From: Saprospirales bacterium GYS_P2D
Lineage (GTDB): Bacteria; Bacteroidota; Bacteroidia; Chitinophagales; Saprospiraceae
Assembly: GCA_009833045.1 (NCBI GenBank)
Contig: WUUP01000001.1
Location: 303,586-367,585 of the forward strand
Direction: 5' to 3'
DNA length: 64,000 nucleotides
This document shows positions 1-8,002 of this stretch, piece by piece. The notes below the pieces were generated by a model. That model was not told the origin of the DNA, did not search any database, and saw only the letters and a list, made by a program, of their open reading frames with translations. Position 1 is the first letter of the stretch, and each line of letters opens with the position of its first letter. A program made the translations under genes and the position numbers.

Positions 1-55
1 TCGTCTTGCCATGATCGACGTGAGCAATAATGGCCACATTTCGGATGTTCTTCAT
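1..55 (-). CDS. typA: Translational GTPase TypA/BipA, 5' end only
   Basis: Only the first 18 codons lie in the window; the gene runs off the left edge. The peptide opens with MKNIRNVAIIAHVDHGKT, the G1/P-loop start of a ribosome-associated translational GTPase. AHVDHGKT with Val-Asp-His is typical of TypA (LepA usually has AHIDHGKS). TypA acts on the ribosome in stress and cold adaptation. A TAnnTTTG-type -7 element lies about 25 bases upstream. LepA is the main alternative and cannot be excluded from so short a piece. Confidence 0.75.
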   Translation of the reverse strand, partial: MKNIRNVAIIAHVDHGKT

Positions 56-79
56 CGTATTTTTCAGAAAATTAGCGGG

Positions 80-87
80 CAAAGGTA
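80..87 (-). promoter_or_regulatory. Candidate -7 promoter element for typA
   Basis: On the minus strand this reads TACCTTTG, an exact match to the Bacteroidota -7 consensus TAnnTTTG, 24 bases before the typA ATG. There is no clear TTTG at the expected -33 distance, so only half the promoter is supported. Confidence 0.45.
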
Positions 88-210
88 TGCTATTCTTTAG
101 TCTCGAATAGAAATAGTTTGTAAAGTCTTAATTAAGCTATTTTCATTTGGTAAGATCAGCCTCGATTGCCTACTTTGCCAATCGAAATTAATGTGTGCTG
201 AATCAAATAG

Positions 211-1668
211 ATGGAAGAGAATAAGGATATAATCATTGATAATAAAGAATTAAATATCTGGGAAGCCCTAATCCCTGTGGCCGCTCTGGTAGGAATGCTC
301 GCCTATAATGTATATGTATATGGCGACAATGCCCTCAGCGGATCCAATCAATTTATCCTATTGATTGGCGCTGCAGTTGCAGCTATAGTGGGATTTTATA
401 ATAAAGTGGGATACGAACAGATGATCGAAGAAGTGTCTAATAATCTAAAGTCAACGACAGGAGCCATACTCATTTTACTCTTTGTCGGATCTCTCGCTGG
501 CACCTGGCTGATCAGCGGAGTCATACCTGCTATGATCTACTATGGACTCCAGATCTTGAATCCCAGTATTTTTCTCCCGGCCACAGTAGTGATCTGCTCT
601 ATCATATCAGTAGCAACTGGTAGTAGCTGGACCACTTCCGCTACTGTAGGAATAGCGCTCATCGGCATAGGAAAAGCTATCGGACTACCGCTCGGCATGG
701 TCGCAGGTGCTGTACTCTCAGGAGCTTACTTTGGCGATAAGATGTCTCCGCTGTCCGATACGACTAATCTGGCTCCTGCGATGGCAGGCGGTGACCTATT
801 TGATCATATCAGATACATGTCGCTGACGACAGTGCCTACTATCATTATCACGATCATCATATTCACCGTGATCGGCTTGACTCGTGATGTGACCGGAGAT
901 ACTAATCCCGAAGAAATCATGGCTGCTATCAAAGAATCATTTCATATATCACCATTACTTTTCATCGTACCAGTGGTAGTGATTGCTATGATCGTCAAAA
1001 AGACAAAACCTCTTGTCGCCCTTATGGTGGGTACACTTTTAGGAGGGATTTTCGCTGTGATATTTCAGCCTGAGGTGATCAAATCTATCTCAGGGGCAGA
1101 TAGTGTGACCTTCAGATCTGCCTATGTAGCAGTAATGGATGCAATGACCGTAGATGTGGCTATCGAAACCTCTGATGCTGCGCTCAATGATCTTTTTAGT
1201 GCAGGAGGTATGAGTGGTATGCTCGGTACTATTTGGCTGATCATGTGTGCTATGGTATTCGGAGGAGTGATGGACGCCATCGGTGCCTTGACTCGTATCA
1301 GTGCAGCGCTGTTGAGTTTGGCCTCGTCAGTGTTTGGACTATTCGCCAGTACTGTAGCGAGTTGCTTAGCGCTGAATATCACTGCCTCTGACCAATACCT
1401 GGCTATCGTAGTACCAGGCAAGATGTTTCAGCAGGCCTATGAAGACAAAGGTCTTGCTCCAGAAAACCTCAGTCGCACACTCGAAGACTCTGGGACCGTG
1501 ACATCTGTACTCGTCCCATGGAATACCTGTGGAGCTTATCAGTCTGGAGTACTCGGAGTATCTACGGCAGAATACTTTGTCTATGCTATCTTTAATTATT
1601 TGAGCCCCTTCACGACCTTGCTATATGCAGCCATTGGCTTCAAGATCAAACAGATCGTCAAGAAGTAG
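211..1668 (+). CDS. nhaC: NhaC-family Na+/H+ antiporter
   Basis: Inner-membrane ion antiporter of 485 residues with about eleven hydrophobic segments, the usual length for the NhaC family. Family-like features are the GSSWTTSATVG stretch near residues 137-147 and GDKMSPLSDTTNLA near 175-188, the conserved acidic/polar region of NhaC carriers. It probably exchanges cytosolic Na+ for protons in pH and salt homeostasis. Some NhaC relatives exchange organic acids, so the substrate is inferred. The ATG is followed by a short acidic N-terminus before the first membrane segment near residue 18. It stands alone, divergent from typA. Confidence 0.85.
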   Translation: MEENKDIIIDNKELNIWEALIPVAALVGMLAYNVYVYGDNALSGSNQFILLIGAAVAAIVGFYNKVGYEQMIEEVSNNLKSTTGAILILLFVGSLAGTWLISGVIPAMIYYGLQILNPSIFLPATVVICSIISVATGSSWTTSATVGIALIGIGKAIGLPLGMVAGAVLSGAYFGDKMSPLSDTTNLAPAMAGGDLFDHIRYMSLTTVPTIIITIIIFTVIGLTRDVTGDTNPEEIMAAIKESFHISPLLFIVPVVVIAMIVKKTKPLVALMVGTLLGGIFAVIFQPEVIKSISGADSVTFRSAYVAVMDAMTVDVAIETSDAALNDLFSAGGMSGMLGTIWLIMCAMVFGGVMDAIGALTRISAALLSLASSVFGLFASTVASCLALNITASDQYLAIVVPGKMFQQAYEDKGLAPENLSRTLEDSGTVTSVLVPWNTCGAYQSGVLGVSTAEYFVYAIFNYLSPFTTLLYAAIGFKIKQIVKK

Positions 1669-1909
1669 TGGCTACATCATAGAGAAAAAAGAAGATACAT
1701 ACTACACTCAGGCTCTGATAGCTGTATATAGAATAGAATAAAATCTATAATATACAATAACATAAAAGTCAGCCTGTAAATATCCAGAGATATCTTGAGC
1801 GTCAAATACACAAAAGCTCATGGTAACCCCCTCTACCTTATTCTTTGGCATATGGTTCTCTGTAACAGTACCTACAGTAGATAGTCCAAACATAGCTGCC
1901 AAGTATACG

Positions 1910-2170
1910 ATGAATGACTATAACATCATCAGTACCTATCTACCAGAATCAAAAGAGGTATTCATCAGGCTCAATATCCCGACTGAGGCCTTAGTCGGAC
2001 TCGAACTATACAATCAAGAAGGCGTCCTCAAAAAACTATGGCAGCCTACGCTCTCCGCTAAAGGTGCTTACGAAGCAAAACTCGCCGTAGACGATATTGA
2101 TGATGGCACCTACCTCCTAAATGTGATCATCGACGAAGAAATGTATCAGCAGGCAGTATTCAAATACTAA
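1910..2170 (+). CDS. Small protein resembling an isolated type IX sorting-type beta domain
   Basis: An 86-residue reading frame from the ATG at 1910; the same frame is open from an ATG at 1820, which would add a mildly hydrophobic 30-residue leader. The segment with 'LELYNQEGVLKKLW' followed by 'DIDDGTYLLNV' and a final 'QAVFKY' has the beta-strand, G-x-Y and terminal-strand pattern of the C-terminal domains of type IX cargo, but there is no cargo region in front. It may be a remnant of a larger secreted protein or a small periplasmic beta protein. Function unknown, start uncertain. Confidence 0.5.
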   Translation: MNDYNIISTYLPESKEVFIRLNIPTEALVGLELYNQEGVLKKLWQPTLSAKGAYEAKLAVDDIDDGTYLLNVIIDEEMYQQAVFKY

Positions 2171-2231
2171 TCTGAATCAAAATTCTTAGGATCATCTGAT
2201 CTCTAAACAATACCCATTTCTTTTAGACATT

Positions 2232-2265
2232 AAAAAAGGCCGCTTCCCAAAAAGGAAAGCGACCT
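2232..2265 (-). terminator. Rho-independent terminator after the HhH coiled-coil gene
   Basis: On the minus strand an 11-12 bp stem (AGGTCGCTTTCC paired with GGGAAGCGGCCT, one wobble) with a T-rich loop is followed by TTTTTTA, about 30 bases after the stop codon of the gene ending at 2295. Confidence 0.75.
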
Positions 2266-2294
2266 CTATACTAAATCAATTAATTATACACGAG

Positions 2295-3836
2295 TTATTT
2301 GCCACCCTGTAAGAAGTCTTGGTATTCGTCCAAGTCATCCCATCTGCCATCAGCTGCCATTTCAGCTTGCTTTGGCCAGGTGCCAGGATCTGCGAGCTTG
2401 TATCTCGGCCCTGCAGCGTCTAATATACTCTGAATTTTTGAAACTTCAGTCTGCGACAATTTGCGCCAAGTATCAATTCCTTCAGCTTTCAGAAGTCCTT
2501 CGATCTTAGGACCGATACCTTCTACAGCTTTGAGATCATCTTGCTTCCACTTTTTGATGGCACCGAGTTTGATCAAGAGTTTTTCGACTTTACTATCGGT
2601 CTCCTTATCACCTACATTAGTGCGACCCGTATCCAGTTGCTTTTGTATTCTGATGAGCTCCTCCCAGTTTCCTTCATGAGCCAGTTTCGCTTGCCCTGGC
2701 CATGTAGCTGGGTCGATGATACGATATCTCGTTGGATTTTCTTTATCCAGTATCGCACGTAGCGATTCATGTGTATGCTCAGAAAGCTCTTTCCATGTAT
2801 GGACATCATGCTTTTTAAGTATTGAGTCCATTTTAGGGCCGATACCTTCTACTACCTGTAAATTGTCACTTTTGAGCACAGCATAGATATTCTGCTTGGC
2901 AGGTTTTGGAGCTATTGCCTCACCACCGACAGCTGATGCTATACCTTGCTTCACTACTGGTGCTGCTGGTTTAGCCACTAATTTCCCCTGAAGATCTGAG
3001 ATCTGAGCGCTCATAGCTGCCTTAGAGCCTTCGCAGGCTGATAAGTCTCCTTTAGCTGTAGCTAATTGCGCCTCGAGATCAGCTATTTTAGCTTTGAGCT
3101 CATCTATCTCTGCAGAGCTGTCACCTCCAGCGAAGCTACCTGCAGCCAATGCCGCACCTCCAGCTGCAATCGCTGCACCTGCTCCTCCGGCACTTTCTTT
3201 TTCGGCTAATTGTCCTTCCAGATCCTTCACTTGATTCATGAGTACAGTGATGCGACCTTTCATGCCGGCTATATCCGTACTGCTTACTTCCTCTCTATCT
3301 GCCTTGAGCTTAGAGTATTTAGCTTGTAGATTAGAAAGTTGACCTTCAAGATCAGCTTTGAGTGCCTCTTTACTTGAGTTGCAAGCTGATAGGTCTGCCT
3401 CTAAGCCTGCAATTTTAGCCTCCCAATCCGAGCTATCGACCTCTACATCGGCAGTAGCTGAGATAGATGCTTCTGCATCTGTGAGCTGACCTCTCACCGT
3501 GAGGAGTTCAGCCTCGAGATCAGAGACTTTCGCCTTGAGCGTATCTACCTCACCCGTATCGATATCAGCGAATGCATTAATCTTAGTCTCAGCTTCTCCA
3601 AGTCTTCCTTTATAGAGAGTCAGATCACTATCCAGTGTAGCTCTCTTAGCTCTACAATCTGCCAGATCACTTTCCAGTCCTGAGATATTTCCTTTTAGTT
3701 TACCAATGTTGGCCTCGAGATCACCGATCATGCCTTTGTATTTTCCCCAAAGGAGCCATCCGGCAAGTAATCCTAATAGTGGAAGCAAAAGCCAAGGCAA
3801 CCACCATGGTAAAGTACATATATCAAAGAGTAACAT
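2295..3836 (-). CDS. Membrane-anchored coiled-coil protein with two C-terminal helix-hairpin-helix domains
   Basis: A 513-residue protein. Residues 8-30 form one hydrophobic anchor (WWLPWLLLPLLGLLAGWLLW). Residues about 33-310 are heptad-rich coiled coil with repeated 'LEADLSAC' type units, interrupted by an Ala/Gly-rich linker near 210-235. Two homologous modules follow at about 326-405 and 435-513. Each starts with 'VEGIGPK', a helix-hairpin-helix turn, and ends with a 'DPxTWPxQA' motif and a conserved Trp. HhH domains of this kind bind nucleic acid or act as protein-binding modules; the role here is unknown. It is 22 bases downstream of the OmpA gene and probably co-transcribed with it. 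A terminator follows. Confidence 0.8.
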   Translation of the reverse strand: MLLFDICTLPWWLPWLLLPLLGLLAGWLLWGKYKGMIGDLEANIGKLKGNISGLESDLADCRAKRATLDSDLTLYKGRLGEAETKINAFADIDTGEVDTLKAKVSDLEAELLTVRGQLTDAEASISATADVEVDSSDWEAKIAGLEADLSACNSSKEALKADLEGQLSNLQAKYSKLKADREEVSSTDIAGMKGRITVLMNQVKDLEGQLAEKESAGGAGAAIAAGGAALAAGSFAGGDSSAEIDELKAKIADLEAQLATAKGDLSACEGSKAAMSAQISDLQGKLVAKPAAPVVKQGIASAVGGEAIAPKPAKQNIYAVLKSDNLQVVEGIGPKMDSILKKHDVHTWKELSEHTHESLRAILDKENPTRYRIIDPATWPGQAKLAHEGNWEELIRIQKQLDTGRTNVGDKETDSKVEKLLIKLGAIKKWKQDDLKAVEGIGPKIEGLLKAEGIDTWRKLSQTEVSKIQSILDAAGPRYKLADPGTWPKQAEMAADGRWDDLDEYQDFLQGGK

Positions 3837-3858
3837 AAATGTTGATTTTTCTATTGAG

Positions 3859-4707
3859 TTAATTAATGATTTCTAATTCAGTACGACGATTCTGCGCTCT
3901 ACCGGCATCAGTAGCATTGGTTGCTACAGGCTGTGATTCTCCTTTAGAGTCAATGATGATCTTGTTAGCACTTAGTCCTTTGCTGACGAGATAGTCTCTG
4001 ATGACTATGGCACGTCTACGTCCGAGCTGCATATTGGCAGCATCATTACCTATATTGTCGGTATGGCCTGTGAGACGCACTCGCTCACTACTTCCGCTGA
4101 CACGCTCAGCTACACTATCGAGATATGCCTCGACATCACTGTCATCCAGCTTGTTAGTAGAGTTGAATGGGAAGTAGATCAATGTACTATTGGAGATGGC
4201 TTTAGCCTCTTCGCCTATGACATCAAATCTCACACGATCTGTCGAAATACCATCTGTAAAGGCTCCCTGACCTACTGTCAGTTGTGCCGAAGTCTCTATG
4301 CGATTGGGGTCAAAGATTTTAGCAATTTCTGCTTTTACTGCTTCTGCTCTGGCGAGACCAAGATTAGCAAATTCGCCTTCATATTTTTCAGTGGGTCCGT
4401 ATGTACCGATGATACGTAGACGCTGTCCATTAGCTACCTGAGTGATCAGTGAGTCACGGAGACTGGCGAAGCCTGTCCCGAATCGTGGCTCATCACTATT
4501 GCGAGCAAAGCAGATGGGTGTATCAGGACATTTGTCCAAGATAGCTGAGATGCCCGATGCAACTGCTGTAGTCGCTACCACTTCAGGAGCTTTCTCGACT
4601 ACAGATGTAGTCTCATCATCAGCACAGCAAGTATCTTGCTGTTCGCACATCTTCCACCCTATTAGTAGCCATAAGAGAACAAGAATGGGTATACCTATAT
4701 TTCTCAT
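3859..4707 (-). CDS. OmpA-family peptidoglycan-binding protein with N-terminal membrane anchor
   Basis: A 282-residue exported protein. Residues 4-19 are hydrophobic, followed by a Cys-rich stretch (KMCEQQDTCC) that does not fit a lipobox well, so it is probably anchored by an uncleaved helix. The C-terminal part (about 170-282) is a canonical OmpA-like domain with 'LTGHTDNIGNDAANMQLGRRRA' type sequence and the terminal 'GRAQNRRTELEI' that contacts meso-DAP in peptidoglycan. The middle (about 60-160) looks like a degenerate second OmpA fold. First gene of a probable two-gene unit with the HhH coiled-coil protein, suggesting a cell-wall-linked envelope assembly (inference). Confidence 0.82.
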   Translation of the reverse strand: MRNIGIPILVLLWLLIGWKMCEQQDTCCADDETTSVVEKAPEVVATTAVASGISAILDKCPDTPICFARNSDEPRFGTGFASLRDSLITQVANGQRLRIIGTYGPTEKYEGEFANLGLARAEAVKAEIAKIFDPNRIETSAQLTVGQGAFTDGISTDRVRFDVIGEEAKAISNSTLIYFPFNSTNKLDDSDVEAYLDSVAERVSGSSERVRLTGHTDNIGNDAANMQLGRRRAIVIRDYLVSKGLSANKIIIDSKGESQPVATNATDAGRAQNRRTELEIIN

Positions 4708-4963
4708 TAGGAAAGAGTTGGTTTTTGTTAATAAATAAGTTCGATAAATATATTAAAATATGTTCAAAGCAAATTATTGGAGTATGAACTATATGTAAAG
4801 TATCTATTTACGGAGTAATCTCCCGATATTCTGACCTATTACCTATTAAAAAGTAACGGATTCTGTCAAATTAAGAACTAAACATCTTTTAGCGGGTCTC
4901 GATATTGCATTAGCATGTTACCAACGAGTACTCCTAACGTCATAAAAATGATCAAATCCAATC

Positions 4964-6751
4964 ATGCGAGCCTTTACCCTGGTCAAGATTTTAGTGACGG
5001 TCATAGCCGTAATACTATTATTTCGCTGTAGCCCTGAGCTGAGTACACCACTACTTGCCGCAAGTGCAGGCCTATCTATTATCTCGTGGATCTTGTCATT
5101 TGTCCAGCGATCTGAGCGAGGTCTTTGGAGAAGTATCTCCGTTTATTCTGTCATAATAGCCGTAGCTATGCTGAGGGTCAGTACAGACCGTTTGGGAGAT
5201 AATACTTCGCACGATATTACAATGCCCACTGGACGGACTACAGCGATCGCCATCGTAGATGACTTTCCTAAAATCGCTAAAAGTCAATCAATCAGAGTAT
5301 CCCTCCTAAGCCTGAATAATGATCCTATGGAGACTCCGCTGCGTCTCGAGCTATATCTACCCAAGGACTCTACTCGACGCATATGGCCTCAAGATACCAT
5401 AGTAGTCAGCGGCACCATAGGACCTACTCAGCATCCCGCTGATCCGTATGCCTTTGACTACGCCGATCATTTAGCTAAGGATCATATCTTTCATCAATTT
5501 TGGGCAAAAGATTTACTCCAGCATCGGCCTGTTGATCGATATAGTGGTATGGATGTATTGCAATTTGATCTGAGAAAGAAATACCTCTTGGCACTACAAG
5601 AACATCTCGATGGGGATACCTACAGCATAGCAACTGCACTTCTCTTAGGCTATAGAAAAGAACTCGACAAAGAAGTACAAAAGGAATTTGCACGAACGGG
5701 AGCGATCCATGTTCTGGCCGTATCTGGCTTGCATGTGGGTATATTCATCGCAATCATCACCTACCTCTTGTCTTGGTTACCAGAGCGAGACACACGCATC
5801 AAGTTCTTAAAATCCGCATTCTACCTGTCGGGATTATTCTTCTACGTTTACATCACCGGGGCAGGCGCACCCGTCATTCGATCTGCCGTTATTTTTACAT
5901 TGATCCTGGGCGGCAAGTATTTTGATAAAGAGTATGACTCGTTGAATCTCTTAGCGGGAGCTGCACTCGGGATGCTTTTTTATGATCCAAACTATCTTTT
6001 CCAGATTAGTTTTCAGCTATCTTTTGCAGCAGTCAGTAGCATTATCATATTCTACAGGCATATCTATCAACTCTATCGTCCGGGATCTTGGTGGGACAGA
6101 AAGCTCTGGTCAATGATCGCTGTCAGCATAGCTGCCCAGATATTGATCTTCCCCATGAGCATGTTTTACTTTCATCAGTTTCCCACCTACTTCATACTTA
6201 GCAGCATAGTGGCGATATTGCTTGCCATGATCATTATTTGTATGAGCATTTGTTTTTTCTTATTCCCACATTTCTCCATCGGAGGCTTCTATATAGCTGA
6301 CTTGATTGGCTTTTTAGTCAGAATATTACAAGGATGCATAAGCTTCTTCGCCGAGCTACCAGGCGCATTAGTTGAAAAAATCTGGTGGACCCCGACTCAA
6401 CTGGTGATATTCTGCCTATTTCTACTCGGGCTGATCGGTATCAGCTATCAAAACAAATTTCAATGGAGGGCTCTCATGGTCGGAAGCCTCAGTGCCTTCT
6501 TCATTTATGCCGGATATCGAAATCTATCTCTGGACTCTCAGGTGGTAATATCTCAATATGAAACCGACGAAGGACTACAAGATATCATCATAGGACATGA
6601 TGCTTATGAAGTGAGTACCAAAGCGCTACACTGGGAGAAACAGGTATTCCTGACTAAAAACTTCAGAATGGCTCATAAGGCTCAAAGCGTAACGAAAGGT
6701 GATCCAGCGACTATAAAAAGGGCCATCTGCGAAAACTATGAAACTCATTAA
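4964..6751 (+). CDS. comEC: ComEC/Rec2-family DNA uptake channel lacking the metallo-beta-lactamase domain
   Basis: A 595-residue polytopic membrane protein. Membrane segments at about 5-23, 30-47 and 52-68 precede the small soluble N-terminal domain (DUF4131 type). The Competence domain carries IHVLAVSGLHVG at about 248-259, the family signature, then a series of transmembrane helices up to about residue 520. ComEC forms the inner-membrane channel for single-stranded DNA in natural transformation. The C-terminal metallo-beta-lactamase domain of many ComECs is absent; only about 75 soluble residues remain. The ComEA-like gene starts 2 bases after its stop. Confidence 0.88.
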   Translation: MRAFTLVKILVTVIAVILLFRCSPELSTPLLAASAGLSIISWILSFVQRSERGLWRSISVYSVIIAVAMLRVSTDRLGDNTSHDITMPTGRTTAIAIVDDFPKIAKSQSIRVSLLSLNNDPMETPLRLELYLPKDSTRRIWPQDTIVVSGTIGPTQHPADPYAFDYADHLAKDHIFHQFWAKDLLQHRPVDRYSGMDVLQFDLRKKYLLALQEHLDGDTYSIATALLLGYRKELDKEVQKEFARTGAIHVLAVSGLHVGIFIAIITYLLSWLPERDTRIKFLKSAFYLSGLFFYVYITGAGAPVIRSAVIFTLILGGKYFDKEYDSLNLLAGAALGMLFYDPNYLFQISFQLSFAAVSSIIIFYRHIYQLYRPGSWWDRKLWSMIAVSIAAQILIFPMSMFYFHQFPTYFILSSIVAILLAMIIICMSICFFLFPHFSIGGFYIADLIGFLVRILQGCISFFAELPGALVEKIWWTPTQLVIFCLFLLGLIGISYQNKFQWRALMVGSLSAFFIYAGYRNLSLDSQVVISQYETDEGLQDIIIGHDAYEVSTKALHWEKQVFLTKNFRMAHKAQSVTKGDPATIKRAICENYETH

Positions 6752-6753
6752 TC

Positions 6754-7941
6754 ATGAAAAAATTATTCTATCTATATCCCAAAGAACGAAGAGGCAGTAT
6801 TGGCCTTGTTATTTCACTGTTACTTGGTGTAGGATTTTATACATATACCATCAGCATACCCGCCCAAAAGTCCAAGGCTATCTCACACGATCAGATGGAG
6901 ATGATCTTGAGCTCGATAGATCAGCTCGAACAAAAAGGGAAGAAGGAGAAACAAACCGAAAATTCACTATTTGCCTTTGATCCCAATACTGCAAGTAAAG
7001 AAGAGCTATTAGCTCTCGGACTAAAGTCCTATGTCGCTGACAATCTCATCAACTATCGCTCGAAGGGCGGGCGAATCAAAACACCCGCTGATATCTCCAA
7101 GATCTATGGCATCTCTGACTATCAAATAAAGAGACTTACACCCTATATCCAGATAGCCCCAGCCCTAAAAAAAACTACTAACACAAATGAGAAGCATAGA
7201 AATTGGGAAAAAGAAGAGCGAGTAATACAGGAAACTCAGCATGAATCTAAGCCGATAGAGTATGCCATGGTACCTTTTGATCCAAATACAGTGAGTGAGG
7301 AAGAACTCATCCAGATGGGCTGGCAGGACTACCCTATCAAAAGTCTCCTCAACTATCGTAAGAAAGGTGGACAAATAAGGAAAACGGAAGATCTCCAGAA
7401 GCTATACGGAGTAGATAGTAGCCTTTATGCCGCTGCAGCTCCTTATATTCAGATAGCTGCAGCAGAAGAACCTTCTCCTGCCAGTGATGTAATCTCCGAA
7501 GTAGTAGAATTCGCACTTATATCCCTTAATTCCGCAAACGAAGAGGAACTAAAAAATATAAAGGGAATAGGTGCCGCTCGAGCTAAAGCGATCACAGAGT
7601 ATAGAGAGAAGCTGGGCGGATATCTTAGCACAGATCAACTCCGTGAGATCTCGATACTCGATGATGCCTCCATAGCGGCTTTGGACACTTCAGTTTTTAT
7701 TGTCAATACAGTGAAAATGATCGATGTGAAATCAGTGGACTTCAAAGAACTAATGGCGCATCCATACGTGGACTACAAACTGGCGAAAATCCTCAAAAAC
7801 TACTTCAAGGAGCGCCATCAGAGTAAACAAGAGGTAGAAACCTTCATAGCCAAGACTCCCATGTATGCCAAACAATTGAAAAAACTAAAGCCATATCTGA
7901 TTAACCTCTCCGAGACCCAATATCATGTATCGGATCAGTAG
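6754..7941 (+). CDS. ComEA-like protein with four helix-hairpin-helix repeats
   Basis: A 395-residue protein with one N-terminal membrane helix (about 15-32) and four HhH-type repeats at roughly 74-135, 177-237, 251-315 and 320-388. Repeats one and two start with FDPNT and carry 'NYRSKGG' and 'NYRKKGG'. Repeat three (SLNSANEEELKNIKGIGAAR) is the canonical ComEA form, and repeat four is divergent. ComEA-type proteins bind incoming double-stranded DNA in the periplasm and pass it to ComEC. The 2-base spacing to comEC supports translational coupling and a shared role in DNA uptake; direct evidence of competence is not visible here. Confidence 0.85.
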   Translation: MKKLFYLYPKERRGSIGLVISLLLGVGFYTYTISIPAQKSKAISHDQMEMILSSIDQLEQKGKKEKQTENSLFAFDPNTASKEELLALGLKSYVADNLINYRSKGGRIKTPADISKIYGISDYQIKRLTPYIQIAPALKKTTNTNEKHRNWEKEERVIQETQHESKPIEYAMVPFDPNTVSEEELIQMGWQDYPIKSLLNYRKKGGQIRKTEDLQKLYGVDSSLYAAAAPYIQIAAAEEPSPASDVISEVVEFALISLNSANEEELKNIKGIGAARAKAITEYREKLGGYLSTDQLREISILDDASIAALDTSVFIVNTVKMIDVKSVDFKELMAHPYVDYKLAKILKNYFKERHQSKQEVETFIAKTPMYAKQLKKLKPYLINLSETQYHVSDQ

Positions 7942-8002
7942 TGGATAATAATTTCAATGTTTTCACATCAATTGTGTCTATTTTGCGTTCTGAATAGACA
8001 TC

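Noticed and set aside
1708-1902. 64-codon minus-strand frame between the antiporter and the small beta-domain gene
   Set aside because: It overlaps the possible 5' part of the plus-strand gene, has no recognisable features, and starts without any promoter-like sequence.
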